DNA of 64,000 bases from JAJEAD01 sp965221555 (GTDB lineage: Bacteria > Pseudomonadota > Gammaproteobacteria > HK1): contig OZ244895.1 in the NCBI GenBank assembly GCA_965221555.1, positions 1,860,001-1,924,000 of the forward strand. The letters run 5' to 3'. The translations under genes and the position numbers were made by a program. The notes below the pieces were generated by a model. The model worked only from the letters and a program-made list of their open reading frames with translations. It was not told the DNA's origin and made no database searches. This document shows positions 52,013 through 60,792 of the stretch, one piece after another. Numbering within the stretch: the stretch's first letter is position 1; every line of letters starts with the position of its first letter.

Positions 52013-54025
52013 TTGTCGCTCCTGCTCGGCATAGACACCGGCGGCACCTATACCGATGCGGTGCTCTTCTGCCGCAAGCGCGGGGTGTTGGGCAGCGCCA
52101 AGGCGCTGACCACTCGGGAAGACCTGGCGCTCGGCATCGACGCCGCCGCGCGCCAGGTCCTGCCCGAGGATCGAAGCGAGGTCGCGATGGTATCGATTTC
52201 CACGACGCTCGCGACCAATGCCATCGTAGAGGGACGGGCCTCGCCGGCGTGCCTGCTGATGATCGGTCAGGGGCCGGAGGCCCTGGAGCGCGCCGGACTC
52301 GGGACCGCCCTCGGTGAGGATCCGGTCGTGTTCATCGCGGGCGGCCACGATGCCACGGGAGCCGAACAGACTCCGCTCGACGAACAAGCGCTGAGGTCGG
52401 CGCTGGCGCGCCATGCCCCGGACGTGGCGGCATTCGCGGTGACCGCGCACTTCGCGGTACGCAACGCTTCCCACGAGAGCCGGGCCCGCGTGCTGGTTCG
52501 CGAACACTGCGATCATCCGGTGACCTGTTCGCAAGACCTGAGCGACCGCCTCGACGCGCCCCGCCGCGCGCTCACCACGCTCCTGAATGCCCGCCTGATA
52601 CCGATGATCACGGATCTGATCTCGGCAGTGCGTCGGATGATGGAGGAGCGCGGCCTCGCCGCTCCCCTGATGGTGGTGAAGGGCGACGGATCGCTGGTGC
52701 GGGCGGAGCTCGCCTCCCAGCGCCCGGTCGAGACCATCCTCTCCGGACCGGCCGCGAGCATTGTCGGGGGCCACCACCTGGCGGGAGCAGGCGACGCGCT
52801 GGTGGTCGACATGGGTGGCACCACCAGCGACATCGCGGTGCTCGAACGGGGACGCCCTCGCCTGCGCGACGACGGCGCTTCGGTCGGCGGCTGGCGCACC
52901 ATGGTACGGGCGGTGGCCGCCCACACCGTGGGTCTGGGCGGAGACAGCGAAGTGCACTTCGGCAAGGACGATGCTTGCCGCGTCGGTCCCCGCCGGGTGG
53001 TGCCGATGTGTCTGCTCGCCCATCAACAGCCCTCGGTCCTCGAATATCTGGACCGGCGGCGAGACCGGATGCTCTACGACGCCGATCAGATTCGTCTCGT
53101 CATGTTGGCCGCTCCGACGCCGCGGGAGGGCCTGACCCGCTTCGAGCGCGAGATGGTGGAGCAGCTCTCGCACGGACCCCGGTGGGTATCGGAGGTCGCG
53201 AGCGATCGCGTGCTCTTGCGGGTGCTCGAACGCCTGCTGCGACGCGGCCTGGTCGCACTGTGCGCGTTCACTCCGACCGATGCCGCCCATGTCCTGGGCA
53301 TGCAGAAGACGTGGCGCGTAGACGGCGCGCGCAAGGCGGCGGAGCTGTGGTGGCGCCTCGCGCGGGGCACGGATGCGCGCTCCGTTTCACAGATCGAGTC
53401 GCTTTGCCGGCGCGTGGTGGACGCGCTGACCCTTGCCGCGGGGCGCGCCCTGGTCAGCGCGGCGCTCGCCCATGAACGCGCGAACATCGATACGGGCGAG
53501 AGAGGGGCCGACGCGTTGCTCGCGCGAGCGCTCGGGCCCGAAGGGGCGCATGCGCGCCTCGTCGACGTGAAGCTCCACCTCCGGCGCCCTCTCGTCGCGC
53601 TGGGCGCACCGGCGGCGAGCTACTTTCCCGCGGTGGCGGAGCGCCTGGACGCGGAGCTCCGGGTGCCCCGGCACGCTGAAGTCGCCAATGCGGTGGGAGC
53701 GGTCGCCGCCGGGGTGCTGCAGAGCGCCCGGGTGCTGATCAGCGCGCCATCGAGCGGTTGCTTCAGGGTGCACGCGGGCGCCGCCATCGAGGACTTTTCC
53801 GACTACGACACTTCATTGGCCCGCGCCCAGCGCCTCGCCGAATCGCTCGCCCGGGAGAAGGCCAGTGCGGCGGGCGCGGACGAAGCGCACGTGGAGACCG
53901 AACGCCACGATCTGCGCGCCCCGGGGGTGGGCGGCGAGGAGATCTTCATCGAGACTTCCGTCACCGCCACCGCGATCGGCCGCCCCAGTCTCGCCCGCCT
54001 CGCGCGCGAGCGGCAGTGGAGCTGA
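52013..54025 (+). CDS. Hydantoinase/oxoprolinase family protein (HyuA-like), orphan
   Basis: The 670-residue protein starts LLGIDTGGTYTDAVLF, the sugar-kinase/Hsp70-like ATPase loop seen in hydantoinase A and 5-oxoprolinase N-domains. It continues VSISTTLATNAIVEGR, KGDGSLVRAELASQRPVETILSGPAASIVGG, VVDMGGTTSDIAVLERGRPRL and HTVGLGGDSEV. These fit ATP-dependent ring-opening enzymes. No HyuB/oxoprolinase B subunit is next to it, so the substrate is unknown. TTG 52013 is chosen for the GGAGG 5-10 bp upstream. It ends convergent with argG. Confidence 0.85.
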   Translation: MSLLLGIDTGGTYTDAVLFCRKRGVLGSAKALTTREDLALGIDAAARQVLPEDRSEVAMVSISTTLATNAIVEGRASPACLLMIGQGPEALERAGLGTALGEDPVVFIAGGHDATGAEQTPLDEQALRSALARHAPDVAAFAVTAHFAVRNASHESRARVLVREHCDHPVTCSQDLSDRLDAPRRALTTLLNARLIPMITDLISAVRRMMEERGLAAPLMVVKGDGSLVRAELASQRPVETILSGPAASIVGGHHLAGAGDALVVDMGGTTSDIAVLERGRPRLRDDGASVGGWRTMVRAVAAHTVGLGGDSEVHFGKDDACRVGPRRVVPMCLLAHQQPSVLEYLDRRRDRMLYDADQIRLVMLAAPTPREGLTRFEREMVEQLSHGPRWVSEVASDRVLLRVLERLLRRGLVALCAFTPTDAAHVLGMQKTWRVDGARKAAELWWRLARGTDARSVSQIESLCRRVVDALTLAAGRALVSAALAHERANIDTGERGADALLARALGPEGAHARLVDVKLHLRRPLVALGAPAASYFPAVAERLDAELRVPRHAEVANAVGAVAAGVLQSARVLISAPSSGCFRVHAGAAIEDFSDYDTSLARAQRLAESLAREKASAAGADEAHVETERHDLRAPGVGGEEIFIETSVTATAIGRPSLARLARERQWS

Positions 54026-54284
54026 CGAACGGGACGGACCCGCCACCGCGCGCGGATGGCGGGAACGCCCGCGCGCCCTGGTCGTCGATTTGGTTCGAGG
54101 CCGCAATCAACCGCAGTCATTCACCGATTCGCAAGAGCCACCCCGCATATCTCACCGATTCTTGGTTGCCTCTGGTGCCAAGGTGCCGGGATAGTGGGTC
54201 GCACGGATCGAAAGACGCGCCCCGGCTCGCGTTCAAGAGCGCCACGCCGGCCGATGCGCGTGCGCAGCCCTCACAGTCGGCGAG
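54026..54284. other. Convergent gap between the hydantoinase gene and argG
   Basis: The 259-bp gap contains the diverged repeat copy 6 and, just before it at about 54116-54130, an extra fragment CATTCACCGATTCGC resembling the repeat terminus again. No terminator with a U tract is visible. Confidence 0.5.
54141..54231 (+). repeat. Interspersed repeat copy 6 (diverged left end)
   Basis: TATCTCACCGATTCTTGGTTGC, then GGTGCCAAGGTGCCGGGATAG and GCACGGATCGAAAGACGCGC. It follows the left third of copy 4 base for base with scattered differences. The right end is absent. Confidence 0.65.
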
Positions 54285-55508
54285 TTACTCCGGCTGACGA
54301 CGCTCTCGTCCCTTGGCGACGCGCAGGCGCAGAGCGTTCAGGCGGATGAAGCCCGCCGCGTCCTTCTGGTCGTAGGCGCCACGGTCGTCCTCGAAGGTGG
54401 CGATGCGCTCGTCGAAGAGGCTGTCGCTCTCCGATGCCCGCCCGGTGACCAGGACATTGCCCTTGTAGAGCTTGAGTCGCACTCGCCCGTTGGCGTGGGT
54501 CTGGGTCTCGTCGATCAGCGCCTGCAGGGCGCGGCGTTCCGGGCTCCACCAGTAGCCGTTGTATATGAGCGATGCGTAGCGGGGCATCAGCTCATCCTTG
54601 AGGTGGGCGGCCTCGCGGTCGAGGGTAATCGACTCGATCGCGCGGTGGGCCTTCAGCATGATGGCGCCGCCCGGCGTCTCGTAACAGCCGCGTGACTTCA
54701 TGCCCACGTAGCGGTTCTCGACGATGTCGAGACGGCCGATGCCGTGCTCCCCTCCGATACGGTTCAGCTCCGCGATGACCGAGGCGGGGGTCATGCGCTT
54801 GCCGTCGATCGCGACGATGTCTCCTCGCTCGTATTCGACTTCCAGGTAGCGCGGCGTATCGGGCGCGGTCTCCGGCGATCGGGTCCACAGCCACATCTCC
54901 TCCGCGGGTTCGGCCCAGGGGTCCTCCAGCTCGTTGCCCTCGTAGGAGATGTGCAGCAGGTTGGCGTCGGTGGAGTAGGGCGACTGGTTGCCCTCGCGTC
55001 GCGCGATCGGGATGCCGTGTTCCTGCGCGTAGACCATGAGACGCTCTCGCGAGTTGAGATCCCACTCCCGCCACGGGGCCACCACGCGGATGTCGGGATT
55101 GAGGGCGTAGGCGCCGAGCTCGAATCGGACCTGGTCGTTGCCCTTTCCGGTGGCGCCGTGGGCGATCGCGTCAGCCCCGCATTCCGCCGCAATCTCCACC
55201 AGTCGTTTGGCGATGAGGGGGCGGGCGATGGACGTGCCAAGGAGATACTCGCCTTCGTAGATCGCGTTGGCCCGGAACATCGGGAACACGAAATCGCGCG
55301 CGAATTCCTCCCGCAGATCCTCGATGTGGATCGCGGCCGCGCCGAGCGCTTCCGCCTTGGCGCGGGCGGGCTCGAGCTCTTCGCCCTGGCCGAGATCGGC
55401 GGTGAACGTGACCACTTCGCAGCGATAGGTGTCCTGAAGCCATTTCAGGATGATCGAAGTGTCGAGCCCGCCCGAGTAGGCGAGCACTACCTTGGAGATG
55501 TCGCTCAT
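54285..55508 (-). CDS. argG: Argininosuccinate synthase
   Basis: ArgG joins citrulline and aspartate with ATP in arginine synthesis. The 407-residue enzyme has the PP-loop KVVLAYSGGLDTSIILKWL at the start, VVTFTADLGQGEEL, AHGATGKGNDQVRFE, REGNQSPYSTDANLLHIS and GRLDIVENRYVGMKSRGCYETPGG. It is the shorter E. coli-unlike clade (about 400 residues). ATG 55508 is supported by family start. argJ at 32 kb is the other arginine gene here. Confidence 0.96.
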   Translation of the reverse strand: MSDISKVVLAYSGGLDTSIILKWLQDTYRCEVVTFTADLGQGEELEPARAKAEALGAAAIHIEDLREEFARDFVFPMFRANAIYEGEYLLGTSIARPLIAKRLVEIAAECGADAIAHGATGKGNDQVRFELGAYALNPDIRVVAPWREWDLNSRERLMVYAQEHGIPIARREGNQSPYSTDANLLHISYEGNELEDPWAEPAEEMWLWTRSPETAPDTPRYLEVEYERGDIVAIDGKRMTPASVIAELNRIGGEHGIGRLDIVENRYVGMKSRGCYETPGGAIMLKAHRAIESITLDREAAHLKDELMPRYASLIYNGYWWSPERRALQALIDETQTHANGRVRLKLYKGNVLVTGRASESDSLFDERIATFEDDRGAYDQKDAAGFIRLNALRLRVAKGRERRQPE

Positions 55509-55666
55509 TTGAGGTTTGGACCGTCGAAGCAGGGCGCGCGGCGGCTCCGGTGGAAAGAGGGGCTGCGATGATAAGGCAGTGGCTTGACGGCGCGCGACGA
55601 CCGAATTGACAGTCTGTGGTGTTTGGTCCGAGCATGCTGGCGGTCCGATCGCGAGGAAACGAGCCA

Positions 55667-56332
55667 GTGTCCAGCCGCACCATTACCATGAGCGATGCCC
55701 TCCACGAGTACCTGCATCGGGTGTCCCTGCGCGAGTCGGACGTGCAGCGGCGCCTGCGGGAGGAGACCGCCGCGCTCGAATACTCGGGAATGCAGATCTC
55801 CCCCGAGCAAGGGCAGCTCATGCGCATGCTCACGGGTCTTGCCGGTGCGCGGCGCGCGATCGAGGTGGGGGTCTTCACCGGCTACAGCGCGCTGTGCGTG
55901 GCCCTTGCACTGCCGGAAGACGGTGAGCTGATCGCGTGCGATGTGAGCGAAGAGTGGACGTCGATCGCGCGGCGCTACTGGGACGAAGCGGGGGTCGGGG
56001 GGAAAATCCGCCTCGAACTGGCGCCGGCGGGGGAGACCCTCGATGCTCTGGTCGGCGCGGGCCGGGCGGGGGATTTCGACATCGCGTTCATCGATGCCGA
56101 CAAGACAGGCTACGACCGGTACTACGAGCGTTGCCTGGAGCTGCTGCGCCCCGGCGGACTGGTGCTGATCGACAACGTGCTCTGGGGCGGCTCGGTGGCG
56201 GACGAGAACGACACTTCCGAGGACACCATGGCACTTCGCGCCTTGAACGAAAAGCTCAAGGACGACCCGCGCATCGAGCTCTGCATGCTGCCGGTGGGCG
56301 ACGGCCTCACCCTGGCACGAAAACTCCCCTGA
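55667..56332 (+). CDS. SAM-dependent O-methyltransferase (class I, CCoAOMT-like)
   Basis: The approximately 221-residue protein has RTITMSDALHEYL, the conserved MQISPEQGQLMRML, SAM motif AIEVGVFTGYSALCVALAL, ELIACDVSEEW, the catalytic/metal segment FDIAFIDADKTGYDRYYERCLELLRPGGLVLIDNVLWGG, and ends PVGDGLTLARKLP. This matches cation-dependent O-methyltransferases of the caffeoyl-CoA type found widely in bacteria; the acceptor is not known. The frame opens at 55616; I chose GTG 55667 (GAGGAAACGAG upstream). It is divergent from argG with 158 bp between. Confidence 0.88.
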   Translation: MSSRTITMSDALHEYLHRVSLRESDVQRRLREETAALEYSGMQISPEQGQLMRMLTGLAGARRAIEVGVFTGYSALCVALALPEDGELIACDVSEEWTSIARRYWDEAGVGGKIRLELAPAGETLDALVGAGRAGDFDIAFIDADKTGYDRYYERCLELLRPGGLVLIDNVLWGGSVADENDTSEDTMALRALNEKLKDDPRIELCMLPVGDGLTLARKLP

Positions 56333-56539
56333 GAAGTACACGCCGCCGCTTGCGCCAGGCGCGCGGGGCGAAGCGCTCGGAGGCTCCGGCGCTTCACCGG
56401 CAAACTTCAGCGATCTTCTACTGCGCACGCCGACATGCGCGCGTCAGTGGGCCGTACCGCGTCGCGCCGTATCGACTTCGTGTCGGCACCCTGCCGCGTT
56501 GCACAGACCCTGCTACGCTCGCCGCTCCGGGCGCGCCAC

Positions 56540-56595
56540 AATCACGGCTTCCTGGCGCCCGAAGCGGCCGAAGATCGGTGAAACATCCGGGTTGA
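56540..56595 (-). repeat. Interspersed repeat copy 7 (solo left end)
   Basis: Reverse complement reads CAACCCGGATGTTTCACCGA, TCTTCGGCCGCTTCGGGCGCC, AGGAAGCCGTGATT. It is close to the consensus left end. It ends about 20 bp before the dinB start, and GTTGACG at its edge could serve as a -35. Confidence 0.8.
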
Positions 56596-56615
56596 CGCCC
56601 CGCCCGCCAAGTACC

Positions 56616-57791
56616 ATGGGGACCACCGCGCGCGCCATCCTCCATGTCGACATGGACGCTTTCTACGCGTCGGTGGAAGAGCGCGAGCGTCCGGAGCTCG
56701 CCGGTCGGCCGGTGGTGGTGGGAGGGAGCCCGGAAGGCAGGGGGGTGGTGGCGGCGGCCAACTATGCGGCCCGCGAGTACGGAGTGCGTAGCGCGATGCC
56801 GGCCGCCCGCGCCCGGCTGCTGTGTCCGCACGCGGTCTTCATCCGATCGCGCATGACCCTCTATGCCGAGGTGTCCTCCGAGATCCGCTCCGTGTTCAAG
56901 CGCTATACGCCCCTGGTCGAGCCGCTTTCCCTGGACGAGGCGTTCCTGGACGTGGGCGCCAGCCGGGAGCTCTTTGGTACGGGAGTCGATATTGCGCGAC
57001 GCATCAAGGGGGAAATCCGCTCCGAGCTCGGACTGGTCGCGTCGGTCGGAGTGGCTCCGAACAAGTTCCTCGCCAAGCTCGCGAGCGATCTGGACAAGCC
57101 GGACGGCCTCGTCGTGGTGGCGCCCGAAGACGTACCGACATTCCTCGATCCGCTGCCGGTGGAGAGACTGTGGGGGGTGGGCGGAGCGGTGGGAGAGAAA
57201 CTTCATGCGCTCGGAGTGCACACCATTGCCGATCTGCGCGCCCGTCCCCCGGAGGTGCTTGCGGAGCACTTTGGCAAGTGGGGGCATCGCCTCTTCGAGC
57301 TCGCGAACGGGCGCGACGAGCGTCCGGTGACGCCTGAGCAGGAAGCGCGCTCGATCAGCCACGAGACCACATTCGATATCGACGTGACGCAAGCCGCGGC
57401 CTTGCGGGACTGCCTTCGCGGACTGACCGAGCAGGTCGCCTGGCGGGTGAGAAGGCAGGGGCTGCGTGCCGGCACGGTCGGGATCAAGGTGCGGTACGCC
57501 GATTTTCGCACCGTGAACCGCTCTCACGGCCTCGCCACGGCAAGCTCCGGCACCCGGGATCTGTGGACTTCCGCCTCCCGTCTCCTCACGCGACAGCTCG
57601 CCCGTCGCGCGGATCCGGTGCGCCTTCTGGGGATGGGAGTGAGTCGGCTTACCCGCGAGCGGATCGAGCAGCCAGATCTCTTCGCCGCTCCCACCGCCGC
57701 CCGCGAGCGGCGAGTCGATGCGATGGTGGACGAAGTCAACGAGCGCTTCGGGGGGGCGGGACTGCGCCGCGGCGCCGGACGGCGGCGGTGA
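56616..57791 (+). CDS. dinB: DNA polymerase IV (DinB)
   Basis: DinB is a Y-family translesion polymerase. The 391-residue protein has catalytic ILHVDMDAFYASVEE (first Asp pair), VVGGSPEGRGVVAAANYAAREYGVRSAMP, SLDEAFLDVG (second carboxylates), ASVGVAPNKFLAKLASD and the helix-hairpin-helix LWGVGGAVGEKLHALGVHTI. Near the C terminus the motif QPDLFA matches the beta-clamp-binding consensus QxxLF. ATG 56616 is in a spot where the longer frame runs back through repeat copy 7. The stop overlaps the next gene (GTGA). No SOS box is obvious. Confidence 0.95.
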   Translation: MGTTARAILHVDMDAFYASVEERERPELAGRPVVVGGSPEGRGVVAAANYAAREYGVRSAMPAARARLLCPHAVFIRSRMTLYAEVSSEIRSVFKRYTPLVEPLSLDEAFLDVGASRELFGTGVDIARRIKGEIRSELGLVASVGVAPNKFLAKLASDLDKPDGLVVVAPEDVPTFLDPLPVERLWGVGGAVGEKLHALGVHTIADLRARPPEVLAEHFGKWGHRLFELANGRDERPVTPEQEARSISHETTFDIDVTQAAALRDCLRGLTEQVAWRVRRQGLRAGTVGIKVRYADFRTVNRSHGLATASSGTRDLWTSASRLLTRQLARRADPVRLLGMGVSRLTRERIEQPDLFAAPTAARERRVDAMVDEVNERFGGAGLRRGAGRRR

Positions 57792-58693
57792 AGGGGGCGG
57801 CGTCGATCGCGCTCTATGCGGCCGCAGCCCTGGTGCTCGGCGGGGCGCTCGCCGGTCCCCTCCATGGCGTTCTCAGCGCATTGGGGATCGCGCCGGCGGA
57901 TTTCTCCGGGTTCACCCTGCGCCTGGTTCAGATCTCGGCCCTCGTGGGGCTGTGGCCCCTGCTGCGAGTCCTCGACTTGCGCGGGCGCGAGGCATGGGGG
58001 CTCACTCCAGGATCGGGCGGGAGGACCTTCCTCGCGGGAGTGCTCAGAGGTTTTATCGTGGGCGCGCTGATGATGACGGGGCTCATCGCGCTGCTGCTGG
58101 CGCTCGGCGTTCGCGGCGGCGGCGGGCACCTCGGGCTCCTCGAATGGCTGCCGCGTCTCGCCTCTTTCCTCGCCACCGCGGTGGTCGTCGCGCTCATCGA
58201 GGAAGTGTGGTTTCGTGGCGCCCTGCACAGCGCCTTTCAACGGATTGGGGGTGTTGCGGTGGCGCTCTTCGCGGTCGCGGCGATCTACAGCTCGGTGCAC
58301 TTCATCGGCACGAGCCCTACTTTCGCACTATCGGAGATCGGAATCTGGAGCGGATTCGCAGTGCTTGGCGACGCTTTGCACGCCTTTCCCGGAACCGGGG
58401 TCGCGGGACCCGCCGTCGCCCTCTTCGCGGCCGGAGTGCTGCTCGGCGTCGTGCGGCACCGTACCGGGAGCGTGGCCCTCTGCATCGGGATGCACGCCGG
58501 ATGGGTGCTGGTCAACAAGGCTGCACGAGCGCTCACCGTTCCCGAACCGGACTCCCCCTGGTCCTGGCTGGCGGCGGGCTACGACGGGGTTGTCGGTTGG
58601 GCCGCCGCGGCGCTCTTCCTGCTGGTCGCGATGTGGTGCTGGCGCTGCCTCGCGCCCCCGTCCGGCATCCGCCGGCTGGACGACGGCATCTGA
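57788..58693 (+). CDS. CPBP-family intramembrane metalloprotease
   Basis: A 301-residue multi-pass membrane protein (about eight hydrophobic segments). It carries the CPBP/Abi catalytic motif VALIEEVWFRGAL (EExxxR, Glu138-Glu139-Arg143) and two later histidine motifs, SSVHFIG and GMHAGWVLVNK. Family members are CAAX-prenyl-protease-like; in bacteria they are linked to membrane-protein processing or bacteriocin immunity. Substrate unknown. GTG 57788 overlaps the dinB stop, so the two are coupled although functionally unrelated. Confidence 0.88.
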   Translation: MKGAASIALYAAAALVLGGALAGPLHGVLSALGIAPADFSGFTLRLVQISALVGLWPLLRVLDLRGREAWGLTPGSGGRTFLAGVLRGFIVGALMMTGLIALLLALGVRGGGGHLGLLEWLPRLASFLATAVVVALIEEVWFRGALHSAFQRIGGVAVALFAVAAIYSSVHFIGTSPTFALSEIGIWSGFAVLGDALHAFPGTGVAGPAVALFAAGVLLGVVRHRTGSVALCIGMHAGWVLVNKAARALTVPEPDSPWSWLAAGYDGVVGWAAAALFLLVAMWCWRCLAPPSGIRRLDDGI

Positions 58694-58769
58694 CCCGAGT
58701 CGGAGCCCGGCACAGTAGCGTGGAAGAACGTGTGCTGAACGCCTCCGTCCCTGTCGACATCTGCGTGCC

Positions 58770-58909
58770 CGTGGCCTTTCGCCAGTCCCTGCGCGCCAAC
58801 GGCGCTTCGCCTGTTTCCGGCTCGCGGTTGCGCGTCTTTCAGTCCGTTCAACCCAACATCACGGCATCCAGGCCCCCGAAGCGGCCGAAAATCGGTGAAG
58901 TTTCCGGCC
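58770..58909 (-). repeat. Interspersed repeat copy 8 (left half, inverted)
   Basis: Reverse complement runs GGCCGGAAACTTCACCGATT, TTCGGCCGCTTCGGGGGCC, TGGATGCCGTGAT, then GACTGAAAGACGCGCAAC, GCGAGCCGGAAACAGGCGAA, GCGCCGTTGGCGC. It tracks copy 4 for about 140 bp and keeps the hairpin GCGCC-nnn-GGCGC with a changed loop. It lies between the convergent CPBP and lpd genes in a 295-bp gap. Confidence 0.85.
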
Positions 58910-58988
58910 TCGGCGCTCGTAGCTCTCGTGAGTAGGTGAAGCGGGGCGGCCCGTTCGCGAAAGGAGCCTGTACACGAAGAGGGGGCGC

Positions 58989-60761
58989 TCAGCCTTCCCG
59001 CTTCGGCACGTAGAGATCGGTGATGGTGCCTTCCACCATCTCCGCCGCGAAGTTCAAGGTCTCCGACAGGGTCGGATGGGGATGTATGGTGAGTCCGATG
59101 TCGGCGGCATCGGCGCCCATCTCGATCGCGAGGGTGGCTTCCGCGATGAGTTCGCCCGCGTGAGGGCCCACGATGCCGGCGCCGAGGAGGCGGCGGCTCT
59201 CCGCGTCGAAGACCACCTTGGTAATACCTTCGCCACGGCCCATCCCAAGCGCCCGGCCGCTCGCCGACCAGGGAAAGGTCGCGACCTCGACCGCGCGCCC
59301 CTGCGACCTGGCTTCGCTCTCGCTTGCGCCCGTCCACGCCACTTCGGGGTCGGTGTATGCCACCGAGGGTACGCAGCGGGCATCGAAGCCCGACTTGTGT
59401 CCCGCCGCCACCTCGGCTGCGACCTTGCCCTGGTGGGTGGCCCGGTGGGCGAGCATCGGCTCGCCCGTGACATCACCCACCGCGAAGATGTGGGGGACAT
59501 TGGTGCGCTGCTGGCGGTCGACGTCGATGAAGCCGGCATCGTCCACTTCGACGCCGGCGTGCTCCGCGCCGATCCCTTTGCCGTTGGGAATGCGTCCGAC
59601 CGCGACCAGCACGCGATCGAAGCGCTCGGTCGAGGTGGCGCACCCCGTCTTCTCGAGCACCGCTTCCCATTGACCACCGCTTGCGGTGAGGGTTCGAACC
59701 CGGGTCTCGAGATGGATGCCCTCGTAGCGGCTCTCGATGCGCCGGGCAAGCGGCGCCACCAGGTCGGGGTCGCAGCCGGGGATCAGAGTGGGCATCAGCT
59801 CGACCACGTTCACCCGCGAGCCGAGGGCGTGGTACACGCTCGCCATCTCGAGTCCGATGATGCCTCCGCCCACGATCAGCAGTCGGGCGGGAATCTCCTC
59901 CAGCGTGAGGGCGGCGGTGGAGTCCATCACCCGCGGGTCGTCATCGGGGAAGCCCGGAATCCTTGCCGCCCGGGAGCCGGCCGCGATGATCGCCTGCTCG
60001 AAGCCGATCGACGTGGGACCTTCGCTGCCCCGCACCACCAGCCGGTGCGGGGACGCGAATTCTCCGACTCCGGTGAGCACCCGCACCCGGCGGCGCCGGG
60101 CGAGGCCCGCGAGCCCCTTGCCCAGACGCTCGACCACGCCGTCCTTCCAGTTGCCGAGCATGCCGAGGTCGATCGCTGGTTGCCCGAACGCGATTCCGCG
60201 TTCGGCCGCTTCGGCCGCCGCCGCGATCAGCTCGGCGCTGTGAAGCAGAGCCTTGGACGGGATGCACCCGACATTGAGGCACACCCCGCCGAGACGTTCG
60301 TAACGCTCCACGAGCACCGTGCGCTTCCCGAGGTCCGCGGCGCGGAAGGCGGCGGTGTAGCCACCCGGCCCCGCGCCCAGTACGAGGACTTCGGCCTCGA
60401 TGTCCACCTCGCTTCGCGTCGCCGGCGCCGGCGATGCGGGCCCGCGGCTTTCGGGCGGATCGGATGATTCCCTCTCCGGCCCGGCTTCGCGCTCGGTGTC
60501 GGCAGTTTCGCCGTCGTCGTCGCCGATACGCATGACCGCGATGGGCGTGCCGGCGGATACCCGGTCTCCGGCTTCCACCAGCATCCGTTCGACGCGGCCG
60601 GCGAGCGGGGCCGGCACTTCGACCGAGGCCTTCTCGCTCTCAAGCGTAATGAGGGACTGTCCCTCTTCCAGCTTCTCGCCGGCGCTCGCAATGACTTCGA
60701 CGACTTCGACGTCCTCGAAGTTCCCGATGTCGGGTACCGGTACTTCTATCTCCCTGCTCAT
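58989..60761 (-). CDS. lpdA: Dihydrolipoyl dehydrogenase (E3) with N-terminal lipoyl domain
   Basis: E3 re-oxidises the dihydrolipoyl arm of the pyruvate dehydrogenase complex, giving NADH. The 590-residue protein has an extra N-terminal lipoyl domain (LESEKASVEVP, lipoyl Lys44) and an Ala/Pro/Glu linker. A standard flavoprotein disulfide reductase follows: FAD loop LVLGAGPGGYTAAFRA, redox disulfide GGVCLNVGCIPSK (Cys161, Cys166), LLIVGGGIIGLEMASVY, FAVGDVTGEPMLAH, and the C-terminal catalytic His in TIHPHPTLSE. It is last in aceE-aceF-lpd, 31 bp after aceF. Confidence 0.95.
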   Translation of the reverse strand: MSREIEVPVPDIGNFEDVEVVEVIASAGEKLEEGQSLITLESEKASVEVPAPLAGRVERMLVEAGDRVSAGTPIAVMRIGDDDGETADTEREAGPERESSDPPESRGPASPAPATRSEVDIEAEVLVLGAGPGGYTAAFRAADLGKRTVLVERYERLGGVCLNVGCIPSKALLHSAELIAAAAEAAERGIAFGQPAIDLGMLGNWKDGVVERLGKGLAGLARRRRVRVLTGVGEFASPHRLVVRGSEGPTSIGFEQAIIAAGSRAARIPGFPDDDPRVMDSTAALTLEEIPARLLIVGGGIIGLEMASVYHALGSRVNVVELMPTLIPGCDPDLVAPLARRIESRYEGIHLETRVRTLTASGGQWEAVLEKTGCATSTERFDRVLVAVGRIPNGKGIGAEHAGVEVDDAGFIDVDRQQRTNVPHIFAVGDVTGEPMLAHRATHQGKVAAEVAAGHKSGFDARCVPSVAYTDPEVAWTGASESEARSQGRAVEVATFPWSASGRALGMGRGEGITKVVFDAESRRLLGAGIVGPHAGELIAEATLAIEMGADAADIGLTIHPHPTLSETLNFAAEMVEGTITDLYVPKREG

Positions 60762-60792
60762 TGCATATCGCGTTGGCGCGGCGTCCTTGGTC

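Noticed and set aside
50339..53290. 983-codon minus-strand open frame opposite prfB, lysS and the hydantoinase gene
   Set aside because: It spans three well-supported plus-strand genes and is an artefact of codon bias.
43002..58860. Recurring peptide ITASWRPKRPKIGE in several hypothetical frames
   Set aside because: It is the translation of the interspersed repeat left end in different gene contexts, not a conserved protein motif.
59685..59705. GGTTCGAACCC resembling a tRNA T-loop
   Set aside because: It is inside lpdA coding sequence and lacks any surrounding cloverleaf or acceptor stem.
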